A stretch of 12,558 nucleotides of DNA from NCBI GenBank assembly GCA_017538775.1, contig JAFYIF010000271.1, positions 1-12,558 of the forward strand. Reading direction: 5' to 3'. A program made the translations under genes and the position numbers. The stretch comes from Oscillospiraceae bacterium. GTDB lineage: Bacteria; Bacillota; Clostridia; Oscillospirales; Oscillospiraceae. Numbering within the stretch: the stretch's first letter is position 1; each line of letters opens with the position of its first letter. The notes below the pieces were generated by a model. The model searched no databases. It had not been told where the DNA came from and saw nothing but the letters and a program-made list of their open reading frames with translations. Of this stretch, positions 4,337 to 11,728 are shown piece by piece.

Positions 4337-6046
4337 ATGAAACGGCTTGCATCCTTGCTTCTCGCGCTGCTCCTGCTGACGGGGCTGGCGGTACCCGGCC
4401 TGGCTGCGGACGTGGTGGTGCTGTCCGAGTGGTCCCTGATGGTGGACGGCAAGATCGTCAATTGCGAGAAATACAACATCAACGGCAGCAACTACTTCAA
4501 GCTCCGGGACCTGGCCTACGCCCTGAACGGCACGCGCAGCCAGTTCTCGGTGGAGTTCGACCGGGACCTGGACGCGGTCCGCATCCGCACCGGAGAGCCC
4601 TACACCCCCACCGGCGGGGAACTGAGCTTCGCCGGGGAGGACAAATCCGCCACGGCGGTACCCAGCAGCCAGACGGTGCTGCTCAACGATGAGCTGGCCG
4701 GCGGCGTCTCGGTCTACAACATCGGCGGCAACAACTACTTCAAGCTCCGGGACCTGTCCGCCTATCTGGGCTTCGGGGTGGACTATTCCGCCGTCAGCGC
4801 CCTGGCCATCGTCAACACCATGCCCCAGGAGCAGCGGGAGCTGAGCGCCGAGGAGATCTACGCCCGCTGCACCGCCGCAGTGTTCTTCATCGAGGTCTAT
4901 GATGCCGAGGGCAGCGCCATCAAGACCGGCAGCGGCTTTTTCGTCAGCGCCGACGGCGTGGCCGTGACCAACTACCACGTCATCTCCGGCGCGGACAGCG
5001 CCGCGGTCCAGCTCATCGACGGCCAGGTGTTCTCCGTCAGCGGCGTCTACGCCTGGAACGCGGACGAGGACTGGGCCGTGCTCCAGATCGAGGGCGAGCA
5101 CTTTGAAGCCCTGACCGTCGGGGCCAAGAACACGGCCCTGGGCGGCTCCACGATCTACACCATCGGCAGCCCCCTGGGTCTGCAGAACACCCTCAGCACC
5201 GGCATCATCTCCAACCCCAACCGGGTGGAGGACGGGGTGTCCTACATCCAGATCAGCGCCCCCATCTCCCAGGGCAGCAGCGGCGGCGCGCTCCTGAACA
5301 AATACGGCGAGGTCATCGGCATCACCAGCGCCGGCTATGAGGACGGCCAGAACCTGAACCTGGCCCTGCCCATGACCTATGTGGACTACCGGAACCGGGA
5401 GAGCCTGACCAGCGTGGCCCGGGCGGGCAACCTGGGCGCCGGGAGCGTGGTGCTGCTGGAGAGCTTTGTCACGGTCTCCATCGAGGAGGAGCGCTATGAC
5501 GTGACGGTCTACTCCGCCTGCGAGCCGGGCTGCAAGGTCCGTTACGCGGTGGAGGATGAGAGCATCGTCACGGCGGAGTGGTCCGGCTGGGACGGGGACT
5601 ATATCTACCTCTATCTCTACCCCCAGAACCTGGGCACCACCGTCGTCACCGTTCTGCTGCTGGACCGGGACGAGTCCGTGCTGGACAGCAAGGACCTGAC
5701 CGTGACCGTGGCCGCCACCGGAGTCCGGGACGGCGGCGAGCTGAACCTGGACGAGTACAACGTGACCATCGGCCTGGAGGACACCTATTTCCTGGTGGCC
5801 AATGCCCAGGTGACCGACCCGGAAGTGGCGTCCTATATGCTGACCTTTTATCTGGACGCCCCGGAGGTCCTGAGCTGCTCCTGGTCGGAGTGGTACGACG
5901 GCCACTACATCGACCTGAACCTCTATCCCAAGAGCGTAGGCACCGTGACCATCACTGTGGTGCTGCACGATTATGACGACCCGGATCATATCCTGGACAC
6001 CCGCACGGCCTTCGTGACCGTCATCCCCGGGAGCATCTACCGCTGA
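4337..6046 (+). CDS. Secreted HtrA-like trypsin-fold serine protease with stalk and C-terminal beta repeats
   Basis: This 569-residue protein is exported: residues 1-24 are a classic signal peptide (KR, a leucine-rich core, cleavage near GLAA-D). Residues about 32-160 carry two copies of the copper-amine-oxidase-N-like stalk motif, each with NYFKLRDL (52-59 and 133-140), common in clostridial surface proteins. Residues about 172-355 are a trypsin-fold domain of the HtrA/S1C type with an intact triad: His214 in TNYHVISGA, Asp245 in DEDWAVLQIEG and Ser315 in QGSSGGALLN. There is no PDZ domain; instead two related repeats of about 100 residues follow, marked by WSGW (415-418) and WSEW (516-519) and ending in TVTV/FVTV strands, probably Ig-like. 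There is no LPXTG or C-terminal membrane anchor. AAAGGAGG lies 8 nt before the ATG. It likely degrades or processes proteins outside the membrane; the substrate is unknown. Confidence 0.9.
   Translation: MKRLASLLLALLLLTGLAVPGLAADVVVLSEWSLMVDGKIVNCEKYNINGSNYFKLRDLAYALNGTRSQFSVEFDRDLDAVRIRTGEPYTPTGGELSFAGEDKSATAVPSSQTVLLNDELAGGVSVYNIGGNNYFKLRDLSAYLGFGVDYSAVSALAIVNTMPQEQRELSAEEIYARCTAAVFFIEVYDAEGSAIKTGSGFFVSADGVAVTNYHVISGADSAAVQLIDGQVFSVSGVYAWNADEDWAVLQIEGEHFEALTVGAKNTALGGSTIYTIGSPLGLQNTLSTGIISNPNRVEDGVSYIQISAPISQGSSGGALLNKYGEVIGITSAGYEDGQNLNLALPMTYVDYRNRESLTSVARAGNLGAGSVVLLESFVTVSIEEERYDVTVYSACEPGCKVRYAVEDESIVTAEWSGWDGDYIYLYLYPQNLGTTVVTVLLLDRDESVLDSKDLTVTVAATGVRDGGELNLDEYNVTIGLEDTYFLVANAQVTDPEVASYMLTFYLDAPEVLSCSWSEWYDGHYIDLNLYPKSVGTVTITVVLHDYDDPDHILDTRTAFVTVIPGSIYR
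4472..4756 (+). repeat. Internal DNA direct repeat encoding the NYFKLRDL stalk motif
   Basis: Bases 4472-4513 and 4715-4756 match at 39 of 42 positions, with an uninterrupted identical run of 25 nt (4489-4513 and 4732-4756). Both encode YNI-G-NYFKLRDL. The identity extends to synonymous positions, so the duplication may be recent or kept alike by gene conversion; the surrounding parts of the two stalk units have diverged. Confidence 0.85.
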
Positions 6047-6082
6047 ACCCCGGCCACCGATTTTCAAAGCAGGAGAATTTGC

Positions 6083-8407
6083 ATGAAACTTGACCCGAAA
6101 ACCATCGTGGACGGGACCACCGCCCGTCTGCTCATCAACCACGATATGAAGCTCAGCGAGGCGACGCCGGAGGCGCTGCACGACGCGCTGGCCAGCACCC
6201 TGATGGAGCACATCAGCCGCCTCTGGTCGGAGCGGAAGCAGGCCCGGAGCCGGGAGCGCCACGCCTACTACTTCTCCGCCGAATACCTGATTGGCCGCCT
6301 GATCTACTCCAACCTCTACAACCTGGGGCTTCTGGACGAGATCCGCGCCCTCTTCGCGGAAAAGGGCGTGGACATCGCCTGTATGGAGGACATCGAGGAC
6401 GCGGCCCTGGGCAACGGCGGCCTGGGTCGGCTGGCGGCCTGCTATCTGGACTCCGCCGCCACCCTGGGCGTGCCCCTGACGGGCTACGGTCTGCGCTACA
6501 AGTTCGGCCTGTTCAAGCAGCGCATCGACGAGCAGGGCGACCAGCGGGAGCTGGCCGACGACTGGACGAAGCACGGCGACCCCTGGAGCTGGCGGCGGGA
6601 CAAGCACACCGTCACCATCGCCTTCCCGGAGCACACGGTGCTGGCCGTGCCCTACGACGTGCCGGTCATCGGCTACGGCGTGGACAACATCGGCACGTTG
6701 CGCCTGTGGCAGTGCGAGGCGGTCCAGGAGCTGGACTTCGACGAGTTCAACGCCCAGCACTATGAGCGCGCCCTGGCCGCCAAGAACAAGGCCGAGGACA
6801 TCACCCGGGTCCTCTACCCCAACGACACGGAGCGGGAGGGGAAGCGGCTGCGCATCAAGCAGCAGTACGTCCTCTCCAGCGCCAGTTTGCAGGACATCCT
6901 CCGCTATTACCGGGAGGCCCACGGCGACGACCTGAGCCATCTTCCGGCGTTCATCACGATCCAGCTCAACGACACCCACCCGGCCATGAGCATCCCGGAG
7001 CTGATCCGGCTTCTGATGCGGGAGGGCTATGACTTCGACCGGGCCTTCGAGCTGACCCGGGGCGTCTTCTCCTACACGAACCACACGGTCATGGCCGAGG
7101 CCCTGGAGAAGTGGGACCTGGAGCTGCTGGGCAGCGTGGTCCCGGAGATCGTGGACATCCTCCGGCGCATCCAGGCCCGGCTGGACCGGGAGCATCCGGG
7201 CCTTTTCGTGGTCCGGGACAACGTGGCGAACATGGCCAACCTCTCGGTCTACCTGGGCGGCAGCGTCAACGGCGTGGCCCGCATCCACAGCGAGCTGATC
7301 CGCCGGGACATCTTCCGGGACTGGTACGCCGTCACGCCGGAGAAGTTCAAGAACGTCACCAACGGCATCACCCCCCGGCGCTGGCTGGGCCTCAGCAACC
7401 CGGAACTGACGGCGCTGCTTCGCGAGCGCTGCGGGGAGGGCTTCCTGACCGACCTGGACCGCCTGCGCGCCCTCCGGGAGCGCATCGACGGGGATCTGAT
7501 CCGCCGCTTCGACGCGGTGAAGCGCCGGAAAAAGGAGCAGCTGGCCGCCGTCCTCCGCCGCCAGGAGGGGGTGGAGGTGGACCCGTCGGGCGTGTTCGAC
7601 ATCCAGGTGAAGCGCGCCCACGAGTACAAGCGCCAGCTGATGAACGCCCTGGGCGTGATGGACCTCTATTTCGACCTGAAAGAGGGCAAACTGCCCGACT
7701 TCCCCAACACCACCGTCCTCTTCGGCGCGAAGGCCGCGCCGGGCTACCGCCGGGCCAAGAGCGTGATCCGCTACATCAACCGGGTCGCCCGGCTCGTGAA
7801 CGCCGACCCCGCGGTGAACGGGCGGCTGAAGGTGCTGTTCGTCCAGAACTACAACTGCTCCTACGCCGAGCACCTGATTCCCGCCGCCGACATCAGCGAG
7901 CAGATCTCCCCGGCGGGCACCGAGGCCAGCGGCACCGGCAACATGAAGTTCATGCTGAACGGCGCGGTGACCCTGGGCACCCTGGACGGGGCCAACGTGG
8001 AAATCGCCGAGGAAGCCGGCGCGGAGAACGAATATCTCTTCGGTGCCACCATCGCGGACATCGCCCGCATCCGGGACAGCTACCGGGCCCGGGACATCTA
8101 TGAGCGGGACGGGCGCATCCGCCGCCTGGTGGACACCCTGATCGACGGCACCGTGCCCACGGACGAGGGACTGCGGGAGCTGTGGCGCAGCCTGCTGGAC
8201 GGCGTGGACTGGAACCGGGCGGATGTGTACTATATCCTCTACGACCTGCCCAGCTATCTGGACACCCGCCGCCGGGCGCTGTACGACTGGCGGGACCGGG
8301 AGAGCTTCGGGCGCAAGTGCCTGCTGAACATCGCCGCCGCCGGAAAGTTCTCCAGCGACCGGGCCATCCGGGAGTACGCCGAACAGATCTGGAAGCTGCC
8401 GCGCTGA
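6083..8407 (+). CDS. glgP: Glycogen/maltodextrin phosphorylase
   Basis: This enzyme releases glucose 1-phosphate from the non-reducing ends of glycogen or other alpha-1,4-glucans with inorganic phosphate and pyridoxal phosphate. At 774 residues it is slightly shorter than the usual 790-840 of GT35 enzymes. Visible family motifs are EYLIGRLIYSNL near residue 70, EDAALGNGGLGRLAACYLDS, GYGLRYKFGLFKQ, TIQLNDTHPAMSIPEL, FSYTNHTVMAEALEKW, NVTNGITPRRWL and QVKRAHEYKRQLMN. The PLP-site segment is EASGTGNMKFMLNG, with the cofactor lysine at Lys622. It is cytosolic. An AGGAG site lies 8 nt before the ATG, and the gene begins 36 nt after the protease stop with no terminator between, so the two may be cotranscribed although no functional link is obvious. 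Whether it prefers glycogen or maltodextrin cannot be read from the sequence. Confidence 0.96.
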   Translation: MKLDPKTIVDGTTARLLINHDMKLSEATPEALHDALASTLMEHISRLWSERKQARSRERHAYYFSAEYLIGRLIYSNLYNLGLLDEIRALFAEKGVDIACMEDIEDAALGNGGLGRLAACYLDSAATLGVPLTGYGLRYKFGLFKQRIDEQGDQRELADDWTKHGDPWSWRRDKHTVTIAFPEHTVLAVPYDVPVIGYGVDNIGTLRLWQCEAVQELDFDEFNAQHYERALAAKNKAEDITRVLYPNDTEREGKRLRIKQQYVLSSASLQDILRYYREAHGDDLSHLPAFITIQLNDTHPAMSIPELIRLLMREGYDFDRAFELTRGVFSYTNHTVMAEALEKWDLELLGSVVPEIVDILRRIQARLDREHPGLFVVRDNVANMANLSVYLGGSVNGVARIHSELIRRDIFRDWYAVTPEKFKNVTNGITPRRWLGLSNPELTALLRERCGEGFLTDLDRLRALRERIDGDLIRRFDAVKRRKKEQLAAVLRRQEGVEVDPSGVFDIQVKRAHEYKRQLMNALGVMDLYFDLKEGKLPDFPNTTVLFGAKAAPGYRRAKSVIRYINRVARLVNADPAVNGRLKVLFVQNYNCSYAEHLIPAADISEQISPAGTEASGTGNMKFMLNGAVTLGTLDGANVEIAEEAGAENEYLFGATIADIARIRDSYRARDIYERDGRIRRLVDTLIDGTVPTDEGLRELWRSLLDGVDWNRADVYYILYDLPSYLDTRRRALYDWRDRESFGRKCLLNIAAAGKFSSDRAIREYAEQIWKLPR

Positions 8408-8466
8408 ACCCCCGGCCGCATGGCCGCGCAGCGCACGCGGGCGGATATTGCAGCTTTCACCAAGCG

Positions 8467-8502
8467 GGCGGAGCGTTCCGGCTCCCGCCTCCAAAGATTG
8501 GA
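8467..8502 (+). promoter_or_regulatory. Two tandem hairpins just before the transporter start
   Basis: GGCGG-AGC (8467-8474) pairs with GCT-C-CCGCC (8481-8489) with one bulged C, and TCCAA (8490-8494) pairs with TTGGA (8498-8502). They fill most of the last 50 nt before the ATG at 8514, where no good Shine-Dalgarno sequence is visible. They may be a translation control element or residual structure; no T-run follows. Confidence 0.3.
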
Positions 8503-8513
8503 ACACACACGAT

Positions 8514-10346
8514 ATGACCATTGTTTTTAACATCCTGTCCCTGCTGGGCGGCCTGGCCATGTTCCTGTACGGGATGCGCCTGATGGGGGACGGCCTGAAG
8601 GAAGGTTCCTCCGGCACCCTCAAGGTGGTGATGGAGAAAGTCACCAACAACCCCGTCAAGGCCTTCCTGCTGGGTCTCGCCATCACGGCGCTGATCCAGT
8701 CCTCCACCGCCACCATCGTCATCACCTCCGGTCTGGTGGGGGCGGGCATCATCAAGCTGCGGCAGTCCCTGGGCATCATCATCGGGGCCAACGTGGGCAC
8801 CACCGTCACCGGCCAGATCATCCGGCTGCTGGACATCAACGCCGACTCCGCCGCCTGGCTCCAGGTCTTCCGGCCCTCCACCCTGGCGCCCCTGGCCCTG
8901 ATCATCGGCGTCGCCCTCATCATGGGCTTCTCCTTCCGGAACGCCCGGACCGTGGGCAACATCGCCATCGGTTTCGGCATCCTCTTTTCCGGCCTGCTGA
9001 ACATGACGGCCAGCGTGGACACCCTGACGGACATGGGCATCTTTGAGTCCCTCTTCGCCAGTCTGGGGGACAATCCGGTGCTGGGCTATCTCACCGGCGT
9101 GGGCGTCTCCTTCGTGCTGCAAAGCTCCTCCGCCGCCGTGGGCATCCTGCAGGCCTTCTCCGCCTCGGGCCAGCTCCAGTTCAACGCCATCTACGCGGTC
9201 ATCGTCGGCATCTATCTGGGCGACTGCGTCACCACCGCCATTGTCTGCTCCATCGGCGCGAAGCCGGAGGCCCGGCGGGTTGGCATCGTGAACATCCTCT
9301 TCAACCTGAGCAAGTCCGCGCTGGTGCTGGCGGCCGTGGCGCTGCTGCGGCATCTGGGGGCCCTGGACGGACTCTGGGAGCGGGTGGTGAACTCCGGCAC
9401 CATCGCCAACACCAACACCGTCTTCAACCTGGGCTGCGCCATCTGCCTGTTCCCCCTGCTGCCCAGCTATGAACGGCTGAGCCGCCGCATCGTCCGGGAC
9501 CGGCAGGAGAAGCCGGACGGGGAGCGCTCCTACGAAAAGAAGCTGGACGCCCTCAGCCCCGCTTTCTATGACACCCCCGCCCTGGCGCTGCGGAGCTGCT
9601 ACGACCTGCTGCTGACCATGTTTTACGCCGCCTGCGCCAACATCCGCCGCTCCTTCGGCCTGCTGCGCCAGTTCGACGCGGCGAAGCTGAAACAGGTCTC
9701 CGCCGAGGAGGACGAGATCGACCGCATGGCCGACCGCCTGGGCAACTATCTGGTGACCTTGTCCTCCCACCTCTCCGCCGAGCTGCACATCTCCATCCTG
9801 AACCAGTACCACAAGCTGGTGACGGAGTTCGAGCGCCTGGGCGACCACGCGATGAACATCGCGGAGACGGGCCGGGACATGGCCGGCAAGCAGGTACACT
9901 TTTCCGCCTGGGCCCTGGGGGAGCTGGACATCCTGGAGGACCTGATCGGACGCATCCTGCGCTACACCGAACAGGCCTTCAAGACCCGGGACCTGTCCTC
10001 CGCCCGCCACATCGAGCCGCTGGAACAGGTGGTGGACGACGTGGTCTACGCCTTCCGGGAGGAACATCTGGCCCGACTGCGCAGCGGCACCTGCAGCGTG
10101 GACGCGGGCACCTCCTACATGAACGTACTGGCGGACGTGGAGCGCATTTCCGACGTCTGCTCCAACGTGGGCGTCTCCGTGGTGGCCCGGGTCAGCCCCA
10201 GCCAGCAGGCCCACGACTACATCTCCCTGCTCCACGCCGGGCACGATGAGCGCTTCAACCGGGAGTACCGGGCCGCCCACGAGGAGTATTTCCGCCGCAT
10301 CGGCGCCCTGAGCGCCCCGGAGAAAAGCGGCGAAGCCCCCGTGTGA
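8514..10346 (+). CDS. Na+/phosphate cotransporter with C-terminal PhoU-like domain
   Basis: This 610-residue inner-membrane protein belongs to the NptA/YjbB-like Na/Pi-cotransporter family (solute carrier 34 relatives). The first ~320 residues are hydrophobic, with the two inverted family repeats marked by QSSTATIVI (62-70, followed by GANVGTTVTG) and QSSSAAVGIL (203-212, followed by GDCVTTAI). Residues about 370-600 form a charged all-helical PhoU-like domain, with the EFERLGDHAMNIAE helix and the related DVERISDVCSNV helix near the end. Such fusions are thought to move phosphate with Na+, and the PhoU part may regulate transport. The start at 8514 gives the typical NILSLLGGLAMFLYGM N-terminus; a TTG at 8448 would add 22 unlike residues. 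The leader is hairpin-rich with no clear ribosome binding site. It is not beside pst or pho genes here. Confidence 0.9.
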   Translation: MTIVFNILSLLGGLAMFLYGMRLMGDGLKEGSSGTLKVVMEKVTNNPVKAFLLGLAITALIQSSTATIVITSGLVGAGIIKLRQSLGIIIGANVGTTVTGQIIRLLDINADSAAWLQVFRPSTLAPLALIIGVALIMGFSFRNARTVGNIAIGFGILFSGLLNMTASVDTLTDMGIFESLFASLGDNPVLGYLTGVGVSFVLQSSSAAVGILQAFSASGQLQFNAIYAVIVGIYLGDCVTTAIVCSIGAKPEARRVGIVNILFNLSKSALVLAAVALLRHLGALDGLWERVVNSGTIANTNTVFNLGCAICLFPLLPSYERLSRRIVRDRQEKPDGERSYEKKLDALSPAFYDTPALALRSCYDLLLTMFYAACANIRRSFGLLRQFDAAKLKQVSAEEDEIDRMADRLGNYLVTLSSHLSAELHISILNQYHKLVTEFERLGDHAMNIAETGRDMAGKQVHFSAWALGELDILEDLIGRILRYTEQAFKTRDLSSARHIEPLEQVVDDVVYAFREEHLARLRSGTCSVDAGTSYMNVLADVERISDVCSNVGVSVVARVSPSQQAHDYISLLHAGHDERFNREYRAAHEEYFRRIGALSAPEKSGEAPV

Positions 10347-10356
10347 AGCTCCAAAC

Positions 10357-10413
10357 GAAAAAAACGCTGCCCCGTCGGTGTCTGTGCCGACGGGGCAGCG
10401 CTTTGTCTGTTTT
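10357..10413. terminator. Strong bidirectional terminator between convergent genes
   Basis: CGCTGCCCCGTCGG (10365-10378) and CCGACGGGGCAGCG (10387-10400) form a perfect 14-bp stem with an 8-nt loop. Seven A residues (10358-10364) give a T-run for the minus-strand hydrolase transcript; CTTTGTCTGTTTT (10401-10413) serves the plus-strand transporter. The minus direction looks the stronger. Confidence 0.92.
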
Positions 10414-10425
10414 CCAAAGGGGCGC

Positions 10426-11460
10426 TCAGAGGATCCCGGTCACCTCAAAGAAGCGGGTCAGCTCCTCCACGAAGGCCTCCCGGCTGTCCAGGAAGGGGCC
10501 GTGGCCGCTGTGCAGCACCACTTCGTGCAGGATGCCGCCGTTCTCCTGATACCGGTCCATCACATGGCGGGTCTGGGTCAGCATGGGCTGGGGCGGATAG
10601 AGCCGCTCCCCCGGATAGCCGGGGATGATGCCCATCTTGCCCAGATAGGCCACGTCGCAGATGCTGCCGTCGCAGATGATCACGTCCTGGTCGCCCCGCA
10701 CCCAGAGGATCGGGGGCTTGTGGGGCAGGTCCACGATGCCGTCCAGGCGGCAGTATTTCGGACTCATGGCGTTGTTGACGCCGCTGAGACCGGTCTGGAC
10801 AAAGGGCCAGGTCGCGGCGGTCACCACGTCGCCGGGATAGAGCCCCTCGCCCAGCTTGGTGCTGAGGTATCCGGCGATGTACAGCTCCATCTCCTCCCGG
10901 GGGATCTGATAGCCGGGCCGGACGTAGGTCTGGGCGATGGAGGTGATGGCAAAGTTCCGGTCCCCCAGCCGCAGCGCGTTGATGAGCAGGGGCGTCACGG
11001 TCCCGGCGCCGCTGGCCAGGCCCTCGGGCTGATAGAGCTTGCCGTCGGCGTCATAGCTGCCGCCGAAGCCGTAGGGGGAGAGGGGGGCCACCAGCACCAG
11101 GCTCTCCAGCTTTTCGCTGTAGTCGATGGCGTACTGCATGGCCACGCCGCCGCCCATGGACCAGCCCAGCAGGGAGAAGGACTCCCAGCCCAAAGCCCGC
11201 ATCAGCGCGTCCACGTCGTCGGAGTAGTCCCGCATCCCGCGGGTGGCGTCGATGGGCAGCGGCTCGGTCTCGCCGAAGCTCCGCAGGTCCAGGGCCACCA
11301 TCTCAAACTCGTCTTCCAGCTGCTTCATCAGCGGCAGATAGAACAGGGAGGAGGAGCAGTCCCCGTGGAGCAGCACCAGCTTCGGAAGTCCGGCGCGCCC
11401 CAGGTGATGATAGGCCACCCTCAAGCGGGCGGTCTCGCTCTTGAATGTTTCAAATTCCAT
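10426..11460 (-). CDS. Alpha/beta-fold hydrolase
   Basis: This is a 344-residue cytosolic hydrolase with no signal peptide or membrane segment. The fold is shown by LVLLHGDCSSS (oxyanion region, residues 28-38), the nucleophile elbow GWSMGGG with Ser101, the acid in WVRGDQDVI (probably Asp259) and the base in LHSGHGPF (His320). The spacing is typical of the superfamily, and an insertion of roughly 100 residues between the nucleophile and the acid forms a large lid or cap that should set substrate choice. The superfamily includes esterases, lipases, lactonases and C-C hydrolases; nothing seen here fixes the substrate. A weak AAAGGA site lies about 11 nt before the ATG. It has its own promoter (11498-11527) and terminator (10357-10400), so it is a single-gene unit divergent from clpB. 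Confidence 0.88.
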   Translation of the reverse strand: MEFETFKSETARLRVAYHHLGRAGLPKLVLLHGDCSSSLFYLPLMKQLEDEFEMVALDLRSFGETEPLPIDATRGMRDYSDDVDALMRALGWESFSLLGWSMGGGVAMQYAIDYSEKLESLVLVAPLSPYGFGGSYDADGKLYQPEGLASGAGTVTPLLINALRLGDRNFAITSIAQTYVRPGYQIPREEMELYIAGYLSTKLGEGLYPGDVVTAATWPFVQTGLSGVNNAMSPKYCRLDGIVDLPHKPPILWVRGDQDVIICDGSICDVAYLGKMGIIPGYPGERLYPPQPMLTQTRHVMDRYQENGGILHEVVLHSGHGPFLDSREAFVEELTRFFEVTGIL

Positions 11461-11497
11461 GCCTTGCGGTTCCTTTCTCTTGACAGTTCCTTCTTCT

Positions 11498-11527
11498 ATA
11501 ATAGACCATTTGTCCCGCCTCTGTCAA
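11498..11527 (-). promoter_or_regulatory. Sigma-A promoter of the alpha/beta hydrolase
   Basis: On the minus strand a perfect TTGACA (plus coordinates 11522-11527) precedes TATTAT (11498-11503) with an 18-bp spacer. Transcription should start near 11491, about 30 nt before the ATG at 11460. The CIRCE operator lies 38 bp upstream of this -35 box, too far to overlap it. Confidence 0.65.
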
Positions 11528-11565
11528 TGTTGGAGACGTTTTTTTCATGCGCCGCAGCGACGATT

Positions 11566-11592
11566 TTAGCACTCTATTGTGTCGAGTGCTAA
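11566..11592. promoter_or_regulatory. CIRCE operator (HrcA binding site) upstream of clpB
   Basis: TTAGCACTC (11566-11574), nine bases, then GAGTGCTAA (11584-11592) match the CIRCE consensus perfectly on both arms; the symmetry extends to TTTT and AAAA outside. HrcA binds CIRCE and represses chaperone genes until heat shock, when GroEL no longer stabilises it. The element is 136 bp before the clpB start. A possible promoter, TTAGCA (11566-11571) with TAAAAT (11590-11595) and an 18-bp spacer, lies within it, so HrcA would block polymerase directly. A TATACT at 11643-11648 lacks a good -35. The true start site is not resolved. Confidence 0.93.
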
Positions 11593-11728
11593 AATTCACA
11601 GTTTGTTCATCAATTATCCGAGAATCGTTCACGACTTTGACGTATACTGACATTTGAACAGAACAGGCGGAGCGGCGGCCCGCCCGGCCCAGGGGCAGGA
11701 CGCCGAGCGCCGCGAAGGAGGAGCGCAT

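Noticed and set aside
8448..8513. TTG start 22 codons upstream for the phosphate transporter
   Set aside because: The added residues are Pro/Ser rich and unlike the family N-terminus; the ATG at 8514 gives the typical membrane start.
4238..9073. A 1611-codon open frame on the minus strand
   Set aside because: It runs antisense through the protease, glgP and transporter genes, all of which have clear families. Its composition (Val, Gly, Asp, Gln, His, Ala rich, no domains) is the usual by-product of GC-rich codon bias.
8457..10280. A 607-codon minus-strand frame opposite the phosphate transporter
   Set aside because: It is antisense to a well-recognised family, low in complexity (Gly/Gln/Asp/Val), and has no ribosome binding site or domain.
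11480..11502. TTGACA and TATAAT on the plus strand as a clpB promoter
   Set aside because: The boxes are only 11 bp apart, too close for sigma-A. The TATAAT lies over the minus-strand TATTAT that has a properly spaced TTGACA.
10378..11592. A 404-codon plus-strand frame opposite the alpha/beta hydrolase
   Set aside because: It begins in the terminator stem, runs through the hydrolase in antisense and crosses its promoter; the hydrolase has an intact fold and catalytic residues.
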